A stretch of 64,000 nt of DNA, taken from the NCBI GenBank assembly GCA_028224375.1, contig JAOIVW010000003.1, forward strand, positions 1 to 64,000. Direction: 5' to 3'. Positions within the stretch are counted from its first letter, which is position 1. Each line of letters opens with the position of its first letter. The stretch is from Hellea sp. GTDB lineage: Bacteria; Pseudomonadota; Alphaproteobacteria; Caulobacterales; Maricaulaceae. Of the stretch, positions 43,435 through 51,603 are shown piece by piece. Made by a program: the position numbers and the translations under genes. Under the pieces are notes generated by a model. The model searched no databases. It saw only the letters and a list, made by a program, of their open reading frames with translations, and had not been told where the DNA came from.

Positions 43435-43751
43435 GTACGCTCAAACATAAGGGCAAGGGCCCGCAGAGCCTGACAGCTAATGAGCTGCGCGAAGGTCTGA
43501 ATGTCTGGCTGACCGCTGAATTTGAATGGTCGCGTGATTATAAGATGGCCTTGCAAACCGAAGATGAAGCCGTGATGGAAAAGATGCAGGCCAAGGGCGA
43601 TGCAGATGAAAATGACAATCTGGTTGTTGGTGTTTATTTCATCGATGTCGAGCCTGACACAGGACTGCCCGTGCGATACCGCGAAAAATTTCGCGTCAAA
43701 GGCCCCAGCTATGACACAGCCGATGAGCTCGGCCTAAAGAGAGCAAATTAA
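43431..43751 (+). CDS. DUF2849 family protein of the sulfite reductase operon
   Basis: 106 residues, soluble and charged. DUF2849 proteins lie just upstream of cysI in alphaproteobacteria. Recognisable blocks are LTANELREGLNVWLTAEFEW, then ENDNLVVGVYFIDVE and LPVRYREKFRVKGPSY. It overlaps cysG by 4 bases and cysI by 1 (TAATG), so all three are translationally coupled. The role is probably linked to sulfite reductase assembly or activity, which is inference from constant neighbourhood. Confidence 0.88.
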   Translation: MSTLKHKGKGPQSLTANELREGLNVWLTAEFEWSRDYKMALQTEDEAVMEKMQAKGDADENDNLVVGVYFIDVEPDTGLPVRYREKFRVKGPSYDTADELGLKRAN

Positions 43752-45403
43752 TGTACCGCTATGATGAATTTGACCACGAGATTGTCCAGTCTCGCGTGAA
43801 GCAATTTACGGCTCAGGTTGAGCGCCGCCTTGATGGCCGCTTAACCGAAGCCCAATTCAGACCGCTGCGCTTGATGAACGGCCTATACTTGCAACTCCAC
43901 GCCTATATGCTGCGCGTGGCAGTGCCTTACGGTACGCTGTCCTCAAAACAAATGCGCCAACTCGCGATGATTGCGGATAAATATGATCGCGGTTACGGCC
44001 ATATTACGACACGCCAGAATGTGCAGTTTAATTGGCCTGAACTGACAGATGTGCCCCATATCCTACAAGACTTAGCCGATGTCGAAATGCACGGTTTTCA
44101 AACTTCAGGCAATTGCATCCGTAACGTCACCTCTGATCCTTATGCAGGGGCCACAGCGGAAGAAATTGAAGACCCGCGCCCAACAGCAGAGCTTCTGCGG
44201 CAATGGTCAACGCTTCATCCTGAGTTTGCCTTTCTGCCGCGCAAATTTAAAATTGCCGTCGTCGCGTCTAAGACTGACCGCGCAGTAATACGCGCTCATG
44301 ATATCGGCATTGAAATCGTCAAAAACGAGGCCGGCGAAACGGGATACCATGTCATTGTTGGCGGTGGTTTAGGCCGCACGCCCATTATCGGTCAGACCTT
44401 ACGAGCATACCTGCCGCGTGAAGAATTATTGCCATATCTCGAAGCGACACTGCGCGTTTATAACCGCTATGGCCGCCGTGATAACAAATACAAAGCCCGC
44501 ATCAAAATCTTGGTGACGGAAACAGGCATAGAGGAATTTACGAAACAGGTTGAAGAAGAATATGCAACGCTTGAGCCGCTGGATATTGCGGTCTCTCCCG
44601 AAGAAGTTGCGCGGATTACGGCTTATTTCGCTGACCCAGACTTTGAGACATTGCCGGCACATTCTGATGCTTACAAGGCTAAGCTATTAGATGACAAAGA
44701 CTTTGCGCTTTGGGCTGAAAACAATCTCGCCGAACATAAGCAAGATGGCTACGCAATCGTCAACATCTCGCTCAAGCCGCTCGACCTCGCGCCGGGTGAT
44801 ATTACGGCTGACCAGATGCGCGCCGTGGCTGACTTAGCGGATGAATATTCTTTCAGTGAAATCCGCACGACACATCAACAAAACATTGTCCTGCCGCATG
44901 TTAAAAAATCTGATCTTCATGCGCTCTTTGAAAAGCTTCAAAAGGTCAAACTTGCGGCTGATAATATTGGCTTGATTACAGATATTATTTGCTGTCCAGG
45001 TATGGACTTTTGCGCGCTTGCAACGGCTCGCTCTATTCCTTTGTCCCAAGCCATTGCGCAGCGTTTTGCGGATCCAGTGCGGCAACGCGCTATCGGTGAA
45101 ATGCAGATTAAGATATCCGGCTGTATCAATGCCTGCGGTCATCACCATGTCGGCCATATCGGTATATTAGGCCTCGAAAAGGCTGGCGTTGAATTTTACC
45201 AAGTTAAGCTGGGCGGTGATGCGTCCGAGAATGCAGCCGTCGGTCAAGTGACCGGACCAGGCTTTAGCCAAGAAGAGCTTGTCGATAGTATTGAGCGCCT
45301 AGTGGATTATTACATAGATATTCGCGAAGACGGAGAGCGTTTTATAGACAGCTTTAAACGCCTCGGCATGGCCCCGTTTAAGGAGGTGCTCTATGCCGCT
45401 TAA
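43751..45403 (+). CDS. cysI: Sulfite reductase, hemoprotein beta subunit
   Basis: 550 residues. Reduces sulfite to sulfide with six electrons using siroheme and a 4Fe-4S cluster. Features: GHITTRQNVQFNWPELTDVP, TSGNCIRNVTSDP, then the cofactor-binding Cys region CCPGMDFCALATA and KISGCINACGHHHVGHIGIL (Cys spacing typical of siroheme-Fe4S enzymes, about 415-460). The alphaproteobacterial nitrite/sulfite reductase type lacks a separate CysJ here; the electron donor is probably ferredoxin or another flavoprotein. It overlaps cysH by 11 bases. Confidence 0.95.
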   Translation: MYRYDEFDHEIVQSRVKQFTAQVERRLDGRLTEAQFRPLRLMNGLYLQLHAYMLRVAVPYGTLSSKQMRQLAMIADKYDRGYGHITTRQNVQFNWPELTDVPHILQDLADVEMHGFQTSGNCIRNVTSDPYAGATAEEIEDPRPTAELLRQWSTLHPEFAFLPRKFKIAVVASKTDRAVIRAHDIGIEIVKNEAGETGYHVIVGGGLGRTPIIGQTLRAYLPREELLPYLEATLRVYNRYGRRDNKYKARIKILVTETGIEEFTKQVEEEYATLEPLDIAVSPEEVARITAYFADPDFETLPAHSDAYKAKLLDDKDFALWAENNLAEHKQDGYAIVNISLKPLDLAPGDITADQMRAVADLADEYSFSEIRTTHQQNIVLPHVKKSDLHALFEKLQKVKLAADNIGLITDIICCPGMDFCALATARSIPLSQAIAQRFADPVRQRAIGEMQIKISGCINACGHHHVGHIGILGLEKAGVEFYQVKLGGDASENAAVGQVTGPGFSQEELVDSIERLVDYYIDIREDGERFIDSFKRLGMAPFKEVLYAA

Positions 45404-46580
45404 TTCAGTTTTGATAAAAGATGGTCATTCGCAATCAGGCGAAGACTATGCTGATGTCCCTGAGCTTGAGGCGTTTTTAGGCGCTAATAGCGGCGAGGCT
45501 GTTCGCTTGCCCAATGATGTGGATTTAGAGATCCTAAAACTACGATTGCCTAATCTAAAAACTATCCTTGTCGACTTTCCGGCTTTCACGGATGGACGCG
45601 GTTTTTCCATCGCGCGCGAACTTCGCAAGAAATATGGCTATGAGAAATTACTTGTAGCCGAAGGCCCGCTCATCCCTGACCAATATGCTTTCGCTCTGCA
45701 ATGCGGCTTTGACGCGATTAAGGTCGATGAAGACACATATGCGCGGCAGACTGAGAGTGATTGGTTTAACGCCATGAACTCTTTTGGCCTGACCTATCAG
45801 CGCGGCTATGCTCTCAAGCAAGGCCCCGCGCTCTCAGTTTTTGATGCTCGCAAAACGTCTCGTATCGCCGCTAATTCGGACGACCCTTATCACGGCATGT
45901 CTGCAGAGATGGCGCTGCGCCAAGCGATTGAAGAGTATGACGGCAAGATTGTTTTGGCCTCATCCTTAGGTGCCGACTCTGCCGTTATGCTACACATGGT
46001 CTCCAAGATTGACCCTGATCTACCAATCGTCTTTCTCGATACAGGAAAGCACTTCCGCGAGACATTAGCTTATCGCGATATGCTGATTGAGGATTTAGGG
46101 CTGACGAATTTCCAGAATATTCGCCCTGACCCTGCTGAGCTGAAAGCCGAAGATGCAGATGGCACGCTTAACCAGAGCGAACCGGATGCGTGTTGTAATC
46201 TGCGCAAAGTCCGTCCGCTGGATGGTGTGTTAAAAGGCTATGATGCGCGTATCACTGGCCGCAAACGCTATCAAACTCGCGACCGCGCTAATATGCCGAT
46301 TATGGAACTTGGCGGGCGCATGGCCAAGGTCAACCCTCTGGCTTATTGGACAGCCAAAGATGTTACCGCCTATATGCGCAAACACGATTTACCGCCACAT
46401 CCCATGCTGGCTCTGGGCTATCTCTCAATCGGTTGTCAGCCTTGCACCACGCGTGTCGCAGAAGGCGAAGACCCCCGTGCTGGCCGTTGGAGAAATAACG
46501 ATAAAACCGAATGCGGCATTCACTATATTGATGGCAAATGGGTGCAGGTGCCAGATAAGAAGACGTTTGAAGTTTTCTAG
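45393..46580 (+). CDS. cysH: DUF934-CysH fusion, adenylyl-sulfate reductase type
   Basis: 395 residues. Residues 1-140 are DUF934 (LKTILVDFPAFTDGRGFSIA, LRKKYGYEKLLVAEG, DQYAFALQCGFDAIKVDED), normally a separate small gene next to cysH. Residues about 165-395 are the reductase: IVLASSLGADSAVMLHM (PP-loop), FLDTGKHFRETLAYRD, and Cys pairs DACCNLRKVRPL (about 266) and SIGCQPCTTRV (about 347), the 4Fe-4S pattern of APS reductases, plus C-terminal ECGIH with the catalytic Cys. It reduces APS or PAPS to sulfite. A perfect AAGGAGG site lies inside cysI. The fusion is the oddity. Confidence 0.93.
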   Translation: MPLNSVLIKDGHSQSGEDYADVPELEAFLGANSGEAVRLPNDVDLEILKLRLPNLKTILVDFPAFTDGRGFSIARELRKKYGYEKLLVAEGPLIPDQYAFALQCGFDAIKVDEDTYARQTESDWFNAMNSFGLTYQRGYALKQGPALSVFDARKTSRIAANSDDPYHGMSAEMALRQAIEEYDGKIVLASSLGADSAVMLHMVSKIDPDLPIVFLDTGKHFRETLAYRDMLIEDLGLTNFQNIRPDPAELKAEDADGTLNQSEPDACCNLRKVRPLDGVLKGYDARITGRKRYQTRDRANMPIMELGGRMAKVNPLAYWTAKDVTAYMRKHDLPPHPMLALGYLSIGCQPCTTRVAEGEDPRAGRWRNNDKTECGIHYIDGKWVQVPDKKTFEVF

Positions 46581-46584
46581 TAAC

Positions 46585-47112
46585 TTAGGGTTTTCTTGCT
46601 ATCTGTCTCTTGCCCTCTAGTGGCAGCCTATCTTCGTTTTTCCATCGTTCGACAGTGTCAGTAAATTGTATCCATGCATGTGGGTTTTTTTCCTGCCGAT
46701 AATGGCGAATATATGCTTTAAAAAAGTGAGTGACCTTTATCATGGCATTTTTACGAGCCGCCTTGATGACAGACTCATCATAAATGCCATAATTTATCCC
46801 ACGTGCTAGAGACTCATAAAAATTTAGTAAGTCAAACAGTTCGGATTTCAAATTGTCTTCCTTAAGAAAGGCTTCTTTTATTTCTTTTGCTTGTATTGGA
46901 TTAGTGTCATCGTGATAATCGAATACGGCATCTAAATGTTTCCATGCACCTTTAGCTTTGTATTCATACAGAGCTTTTTGTGCTGCTATTCGTCTATTCC
47001 AATCGTGTTGTTCAATTCTGTTTTGCCGTAATAAATTCAATTGAAACGCTGTTATAACTAATGCAATGGTTAGTATTATTAGTGTAATAATCTCGATTAA
47101 TTCTGGATTCAT
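46585..47112 (-). CDS. DUF4760-like membrane protein, AT-rich
   Basis: 175 residues. A single N-terminal membrane helix (ELIEIITLIILTIALVITAF) followed by a soluble helical domain with WNRRIAAQKALYEYKAKGAW, LFDLLNFYESLARGINYGIYD and KVTHFFKAYIRHYR, the pattern of DUF4760. Base composition is visibly more AT-rich than its neighbours. It sits between the cys operon (convergent, 4-base gap) and the his operon. Likely a recent insertion. Function unknown. Confidence 0.65.
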   Translation of the reverse strand: MNPELIEIITLIILTIALVITAFQLNLLRQNRIEQHDWNRRIAAQKALYEYKAKGAWKHLDAVFDYHDDTNPIQAKEIKEAFLKEDNLKSELFDLLNFYESLARGINYGIYDESVIKAARKNAMIKVTHFFKAYIRHYRQEKNPHAWIQFTDTVERWKNEDRLPLEGKRQIARKP

Positions 47113-47145
47113 CTTTATTTAGCCCCGCGCTACAATTACAAATAT

Positions 47146-47748
47146 CTATTTTGATGAATTTTGTCGATTTTGCAACTCTTGAATAACACTTTCAAACTTA
47201 ACATCCTTCGCCGCCAACAGCACCAGTAAATGATAGACCAAATCAGCCGCCTCACTCGTGAGTTTATCCTCTGTCTCAGCGACAGCGGCAAGGGCTGTTT
47301 CTACGCCTTCTTCGCCGACCTTTTGTGCGGCGCGGCGTAAGGGGCCTTGGAGGAGGGAGGCAGTATAGCTGCTATCGGCATCTGCTGATTTCCGGCCTTC
47401 AATCAGGTCTTCGAGATAGCCTAGGAAGCCTAAGCCTTCGGGGCCTTGGTTTCCAAAGCAACTGACAGTACCTTCATGGCAAGTTGGGCCTGTTGGCGTG
47501 GCGCGCACTAGCAATGTATCATTGTCACAATCCACTGTAATCGATTGTAACTTAAGCGTATTTCCACTGGTTTCACCTTTGGTCCAAAGCTCTTGGCGCG
47601 AGCGGCTGTAAAAGGTGACAAGCCCTGTGTCCTGCGTCTTGGCAAGGGAGGCTTCATTCATATAGCCAAGCATCAAGACTTGTTCGGTCTTGGCGTCTTG
47701 GACAATGGCGGGGACTAGGCCGCCGCCTTTCTTAAAATCTATTTTCAT
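47146..47748 (-). CDS. hisIE: Bifunctional phosphoribosyl-AMP cyclohydrolase / phosphoribosyl-ATP pyrophosphatase
   Basis: 200 residues. HisI domain (1-105): [43 protein letters not shown] and the zinc Cys in [11 protein letters not shown]. HisE domain (about 110-195): [47 protein letters not shown]. These are histidine steps 2 and 3. The fusion is standard in gammaproteobacteria and Bacteroidetes, while alphaproteobacteria usually keep hisI and hisE apart. Last gene of the his operon, overlapping hisF by 4 bases. Confidence 0.96.
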   Translation of the reverse strand: MKIDFKKGGGLVPAIVQDAKTEQVLMLGYMNEASLAKTQDTGLVTFYSRSRQELWTKGETSGNTLKLQSITVDCDNDTLLVRATPTGPTCHEGTVSCFGNQGPEGLGFLGYLEDLIEGRKSADADSSYTASLLQGPLRRAAQKVGEEGVETALAAVAETEDKLTSEAADLVYHLLVLLAAKDVKFESVIQELQNRQNSSK

Positions 47749-48512
47749 AGTCTTATCTCTATACCGCGAGCTTTGAGGTCGCGTTTTAAATCGGGTATGG
47801 CAATGACGGATTTGTGGAAGACACTGGCCGCTAAAGCGCCGTCAACATTAGCTTGCTTGAATACATCCTCAAAATGTTCTGTCGCGCCTGCGCCGCCAGA
47901 GGCTATTAAAGGCACAGCGCAAACTTCACGAACGGCTGATAACTGTTTGATATCATAGCCTTTTCTGACGCCGTCTTGGTTCATGCAATTAAGAACGATT
48001 TCACCTGCGCCGCGCTCGGCAGCTTCGGCCGCCCAATCTAATGTCTTACGGCCCGTCTCGCGGGTTTTGTCAGGATCGCCCGTATGGGATTTGACGCGGT
48101 AAGTGCCGTTTTCTTCAAATGTATCAATCCCGACAACCACGCATTGGCGGCCATAGGCGTCGCAAAGCTCATTGATGAGTTCAGGCCGCGCAAGGGCCGG
48201 CGAATTGATACTGATTTTATCAGCCCCTGAGGCCAAACGTGCGCCCGCCGCTTCGACAGTTTTAATCCCGCCTGCCACGCTAAAGGGAATATCGATAGAG
48301 CGCGAAACCTTGCTGACCCAATCCGGGCTAACCGTGCGGTCATCGACTGAAGCCGTGATGTCATAAAACACAAGCTCATCCGCACCTTCAGCCGCATAGC
48401 GCAGAGCCAAATCGACAATACCGCCAACATCTTCATGATTACGAAATTGCACGCCTTTGACGACGCGCCCATCTCGTACATCAAGGCAGGGTATGATGCG
48501 CCGCGCTAGCAC
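47745..48512 (-). CDS. hisF: Imidazole glycerol phosphate synthase, cyclase subunit
   Basis: 255 residues, TIM barrel. With HisH it makes imidazole glycerol phosphate and AICAR. Catalytic Asp lie in [14 protein letters not shown] (D11) and [13 protein letters not shown] (D130 region); phosphate-binding loops are [12 protein letters not shown] and [12 protein letters not shown]. It overlaps hisA by 7 bases upstream and hisIE by 4 downstream. Confidence 0.98.
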   Translation of the reverse strand: MLARRIIPCLDVRDGRVVKGVQFRNHEDVGGIVDLALRYAAEGADELVFYDITASVDDRTVSPDWVSKVSRSIDIPFSVAGGIKTVEAAGARLASGADKISINSPALARPELINELCDAYGRQCVVVGIDTFEENGTYRVKSHTGDPDKTRETGRKTLDWAAEAAERGAGEIVLNCMNQDGVRKGYDIKQLSAVREVCAVPLIASGGAGATEHFEDVFKQANVDGALAASVFHKSVIAIPDLKRDLKARGIEIRL

Positions 48513-49231
48513 GCGATAGCTTCTTCTAATGTAAAGCGCTCTTCATAGAGGGCTTTGCCGATGATAACGCCGTGAGGTTTTAGGGCTTTGAGCTCGGTGA
48601 CGTGGTCAAGTGTCCCTACGCCGCCTGAGGTAATAAGATTGAGCGTCGGGTAATTTATCATAATTTGCTTATAGAGATCGACGTTAGAGCCGCCTTCAAC
48701 ACCGTCTCGGCCAATATCGGTGACTAAAATTGTTTTAAGGCCCGTGCCCATGTAATCGTCCAATACATGCCATAGTGTACGTTCTCCGGCTTCCGTCCAA
48801 CCGCGTGTGGCGGGATAGGGCTCTCCGTTCTCGCCGATATTCACATCTAGAGCGACGCAGATATGTTCCTGTCCAACTTCAGATATCCAGAACTTGACCA
48901 TTTGCGGGTTTGTCACAGCGAGCGAGCCTATGACCGCGCGGTTAACTCCGCCGCTGAGTAAGCGCTGTATTTGGGAAAGTTCGCGCAATCCGCCGCCCGT
49001 TTGTACCTTCAGGCCGCTATTTTTAGCGATTTCAATAATGAGGTCAGCTTGCTCCGTCTTGCCATGCTTAGCTCCATCAAGATCGACAATATGCATCCAT
49101 TCTGCGCCTGCCGCGGCGTAGCTCTTGGCAACCTCCAAAGGAGACACCGCATAATCGGTACGCTGATTAAAATCACCTTTATAGAGTCGGACACAGCCGC
49201 CATCCATCAGGTCTATTGCAGGGTAAATCAT
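48506..49231 (-). CDS. hisA: Phosphoribosylformimino-5-aminoimidazole carboxamide ribotide isomerase
   Basis: 241 residues, TIM barrel paralogue of HisF. Opens with [20 protein letters not shown] (catalytic Asp8), [37 protein letters not shown] (second catalytic Asp) and [12 protein letters not shown]. The only intergenic gap in the operon (132 bases, holding a palindromic repeat) precedes it; its likely Shine-Dalgarno, AAGGA 9 bases before the ATG, is partly made by the repeat's end. Confidence 0.97.
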   Translation of the reverse strand: MIYPAIDLMDGGCVRLYKGDFNQRTDYAVSPLEVAKSYAAAGAEWMHIVDLDGAKHGKTEQADLIIEIAKNSGLKVQTGGGLRELSQIQRLLSGGVNRAVIGSLAVTNPQMVKFWISEVGQEHICVALDVNIGENGEPYPATRGWTEAGERTLWHVLDDYMGTGLKTILVTDIGRDGVEGGSNVDLYKQIMINYPTLNLITSGGVGTLDHVTELKALKPHGVIIGKALYEERFTLEEAIAC

Positions 49232-49240
49232 CTTAGCCGT

Positions 49241-49356
49241 CCTTCGAGTCCACGAGGCTATGCCTCGTCCTCAGGATGAGGTGTATATATAAATTAGAGA
49301 ACTCCTCACCCTGAGGAGTTTTTTGTTTCCAATGGAAACAAATGACGTCTCGAAGG
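49241..49356. repeat. Nested palindromic intergenic element inside the his operon
   Basis: 116 bases bounded by inverted CCTTCGAG (49241-49248) and CTCGAAGG (49349-49356). Inside are four more dyads: ACGAGGC/GCCTCGT (49252-49268), CCTCA/TGAGG (49269-49281), ACTCCTCA/TGAGGAGT followed by a T-run on the plus strand (49301-49324), and GTTTCC/GGAAAC (49325-49339). This matches the CCTCAG..TGAGG-rich mobile palindromic repeats scattered through alphaproteobacterial genomes. The last dyad with T-run is in the wrong orientation to stop his transcription. Confidence 0.78.
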
Positions 49357-49363
49357 GTCGAAG

Positions 49364-49963
49364 TCATGCGGGAACCTTTAAAAAATTCTCTAATATCTTT
49401 GCGCCAACACGACTGCTGCGTTCAGGGTGGAATTGACACCCATAGACATTCTTATGCCTCACGATAGCTGAGAACTTCTCGCCATATTCAGATGAGGCGA
49501 GTGTGATATTGGAGACAGGCGCAGCAAAGCTATGCACGAAATAGGCATAATCATTATCATTTATGCCTTCGAGCAAGATGTCATCGCTCCGCTTGGTGAG
49601 CGTGTTCCAGCCCATATGCGGTGACGGTTGGTTTTTGGTATCCAGCTCTGTTATTGTACCAGGCACGAGGCCGAGGCCTTTAACAGGCGAACCGCCTTCT
49701 TCCAATGTTTCAAAAATCAACTGCATGCCCAAACATATTCCCATGACGGGTTGGGTCAGGCTTTGAAGAACAGGGGTGAGGCCTTTGGCGTTTATGCGCT
49801 TCATGGCGTAAGGTGCTGCGCCCACACCCGGCAAGATAACCCGCTCTGCTTGGGTAATCGTCTCGGCATTATCAGAGATAGTCGCATCCACGCCCAGACG
49901 GTCAAAGGCAAATTTGACGGAGGATAAGTTAGCGACGCCTGTATCGACGATAACGAGGGACAT
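49364..49963 (-). CDS. hisH: Imidazole glycerol phosphate synthase, glutamine amidotransferase subunit
   Basis: 199 residues, class I glutaminase. Opens MSLVIVDTGVANLSSVKFAF; the nucleophile Cys is in PVMGICLGMQLIFE, and the His-Glu pair is in GCQFHPERSSRVGAKIL. It supplies ammonia to HisF. Start overlaps the hisCB stop by 1 base. Its stop is followed 8 bases later by the palindromic element before hisA. Confidence 0.97.
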   Translation of the reverse strand: MSLVIVDTGVANLSSVKFAFDRLGVDATISDNAETITQAERVILPGVGAAPYAMKRINAKGLTPVLQSLTQPVMGICLGMQLIFETLEEGGSPVKGLGLVPGTITELDTKNQPSPHMGWNTLTKRSDDILLEGINDNDYAYFVHSFAAPVSNITLASSEYGEKFSAIVRHKNVYGCQFHPERSSRVGAKILENFLKVPA

Positions 49964-51603
49964 TAGATAACGCCCTTAGTAGACGCAATATCCGTTCCGC
50001 TTCTTGCAAAGGCAGGACGCAAGGCGCGCGCGACGCCTTTGAAACTGGCTTCAATCATGTGGTGCGTATTCTCGCCTTCAACATCGATTTGGATGGCCGC
50101 GCCTAGCGTTTGCGCTAGGCTTTCGAAAACATGCGGGCACATTTCAGCCGGGAACTCACCAACATGGTCAGTTGGGAATGTGCCTTTAAAGGTCATGGCT
50201 GGACGACCCGACAGGTCTATCGCAACCCGCGCCTGGGTTTCGTCCATGGGCATCACAAAACCAAAACGGCCTATGCCCGCTTTGTCGCCAAGGGCTTCTT
50301 TCAACGCTGTCCCTAGAGCGAGGGCGCAATCTTCGACCGTGTGGTGGGCGTCAATTTCCAAATCACCCTTACAGGTCAAAACCAAGCCAAAGTCGCCATG
50401 CTTTGCGAGCGCTTCGAGCATGTGATCGTAAAAGCCAATCCCAGTGTCGCTTTTAATCATGCTGGCATCGTCTAAATTCACGCGCACGGATATATCTGTT
50501 TCTTTCGTCGTGCGGTGAACTTCGCCGATACGGTCAGGGCGTTTATCTTCCACGCCAACGCCAAAGGCTTGGAGCGCAATGGTATTCTCTTCGGGCGAGC
50601 CGATTGAGATGCGCATATGTCCTGTTGTACTGCGGTAATCACGAATTTTTACCTGACGCCGCGCAAGTTCCCGCATCAAGGCCTCATCATCTTTGACGTC
50701 AATAAGAAGGAAATTCGCGTCAGACGGCCAAACTTTTGCGATGAAAGGTGATGATTGAAGCTCTGTGAACATACGCTCGCGTTCAGACAGCCATTCATCT
50801 AATCGCGCGGCATGGGTGCTCATGGCGGCAGGCGACAGCGCCGAAAGAATAGCCTTCTCAACAGGCCGCGCAATCGGGTAGGGCGGTAGGACTTTCAGCA
50901 TCAGACTAATCACGCGCGGATCAGCAATCGCCACGCCGCCGCGCACTCCCGCGAGAGAATAGGCTTTGGACAATGTGCGCATGACAATCAGGTTTTGATA
51001 CCTTGATATTTTCGGGATGTAGCTGGGCATTGACGAAAACTCTTCATAAGCTTCGTCAACGACAATGAGCGTATTGGGGCAAGTCTCGCAAAGCTGCTCA
51101 ACTAAATCATCATTGATAACTGTGCCTGTGGGATTATTGGGTGTGCAGAGGAAAATGACTTTTAAGTTCCTGGCTGTCTTGGCTCTTCTCAAAACGGCTA
51201 CCGTATCCCATTGGTAATCTTTTGTCAGCGGAACGTCGATAATGCCCGCGCCCTGAATCTGCGCGCAAGTTTTATAATATCCAAATGTCGGCGAACAGAT
51301 GAGGATATTGTCTTGTCCGTCTTCACAGAACGTCCGCAGTAAAACTTCAATCGCTTCATCCGCGCCGCGACCGACCATAAGATTTTCAGCCGCAGTGCCA
51401 TAAAGGTCAGCCAAACGTTGCGTCAGGGCAGGTGGTTGTTGTTCGGGGTAACGGTTATAACCTTCCGCGCCTTTGACAGGCGGCGGCGCATAAGGGCTCT
51501 CATTGGCGTCTAAGTGCAGCGAACCTGTCGAGCCGCCGCGTGCAGAATAAGCCGCGAAATCGACAATGGCTTTTCTTGCAATGTTTTCGGGCCAATTTGA
51601 CAT
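49963..51603 (-). CDS. hisC-hisB: HisC-HisB fusion: histidinol-phosphate aminotransferase + imidazoleglycerol-phosphate dehydratase
   Basis: 546 residues in one uninterrupted frame. HisC (about 1-350): HLDANESPYAPPP, CTPNNPTGTVI, VDEAYEEF, the PLP Lys in RTLSKAYSLAGVRGG (about 214), GHMRISIGSPEEN. HisB dehydratase (about 358-546): HRTTKETDISVRVNLDD, TGIGFYDHMLEALAKHGDF, IDAHHTVEDCALALG (metal site), PMDETQARVAIDLSGRP, NTHHMIEASFKGVARALR (second metal site). The histidinol-phosphate phosphatase domain that precedes this dehydratase in gammaproteobacterial HisB is missing at the joint, so that activity must come from elsewhere. Overlaps hisD and hisH by 1 base each. Confidence 0.95.
   Translation of the reverse strand: MSNWPENIARKAIVDFAAYSARGGSTGSLHLDANESPYAPPPVKGAEGYNRYPEQQPPALTQRLADLYGTAAENLMVGRGADEAIEVLLRTFCEDGQDNILICSPTFGYYKTCAQIQGAGIIDVPLTKDYQWDTVAVLRRAKTARNLKVIFLCTPNNPTGTVINDDLVEQLCETCPNTLIVVDEAYEEFSSMPSYIPKISRYQNLIVMRTLSKAYSLAGVRGGVAIADPRVISLMLKVLPPYPIARPVEKAILSALSPAAMSTHAARLDEWLSERERMFTELQSSPFIAKVWPSDANFLLIDVKDDEALMRELARRQVKIRDYRSTTGHMRISIGSPEENTIALQAFGVGVEDKRPDRIGEVHRTTKETDISVRVNLDDASMIKSDTGIGFYDHMLEALAKHGDFGLVLTCKGDLEIDAHHTVEDCALALGTALKEALGDKAGIGRFGFVMPMDETQARVAIDLSGRPAMTFKGTFPTDHVGEFPAEMCPHVFESLAQTLGAAIQIDVEGENTHHMIEASFKGVARALRPAFARSGTDIASTKGVI

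Noticed and set aside
49301-49324. Hairpin with T-run in the hisH-hisA gap as a his attenuator
   Set aside because: The T-run is on the plus strand, opposite to his transcription, and no histidine-rich leader peptide is present; it is better explained as part of the palindromic repeat.
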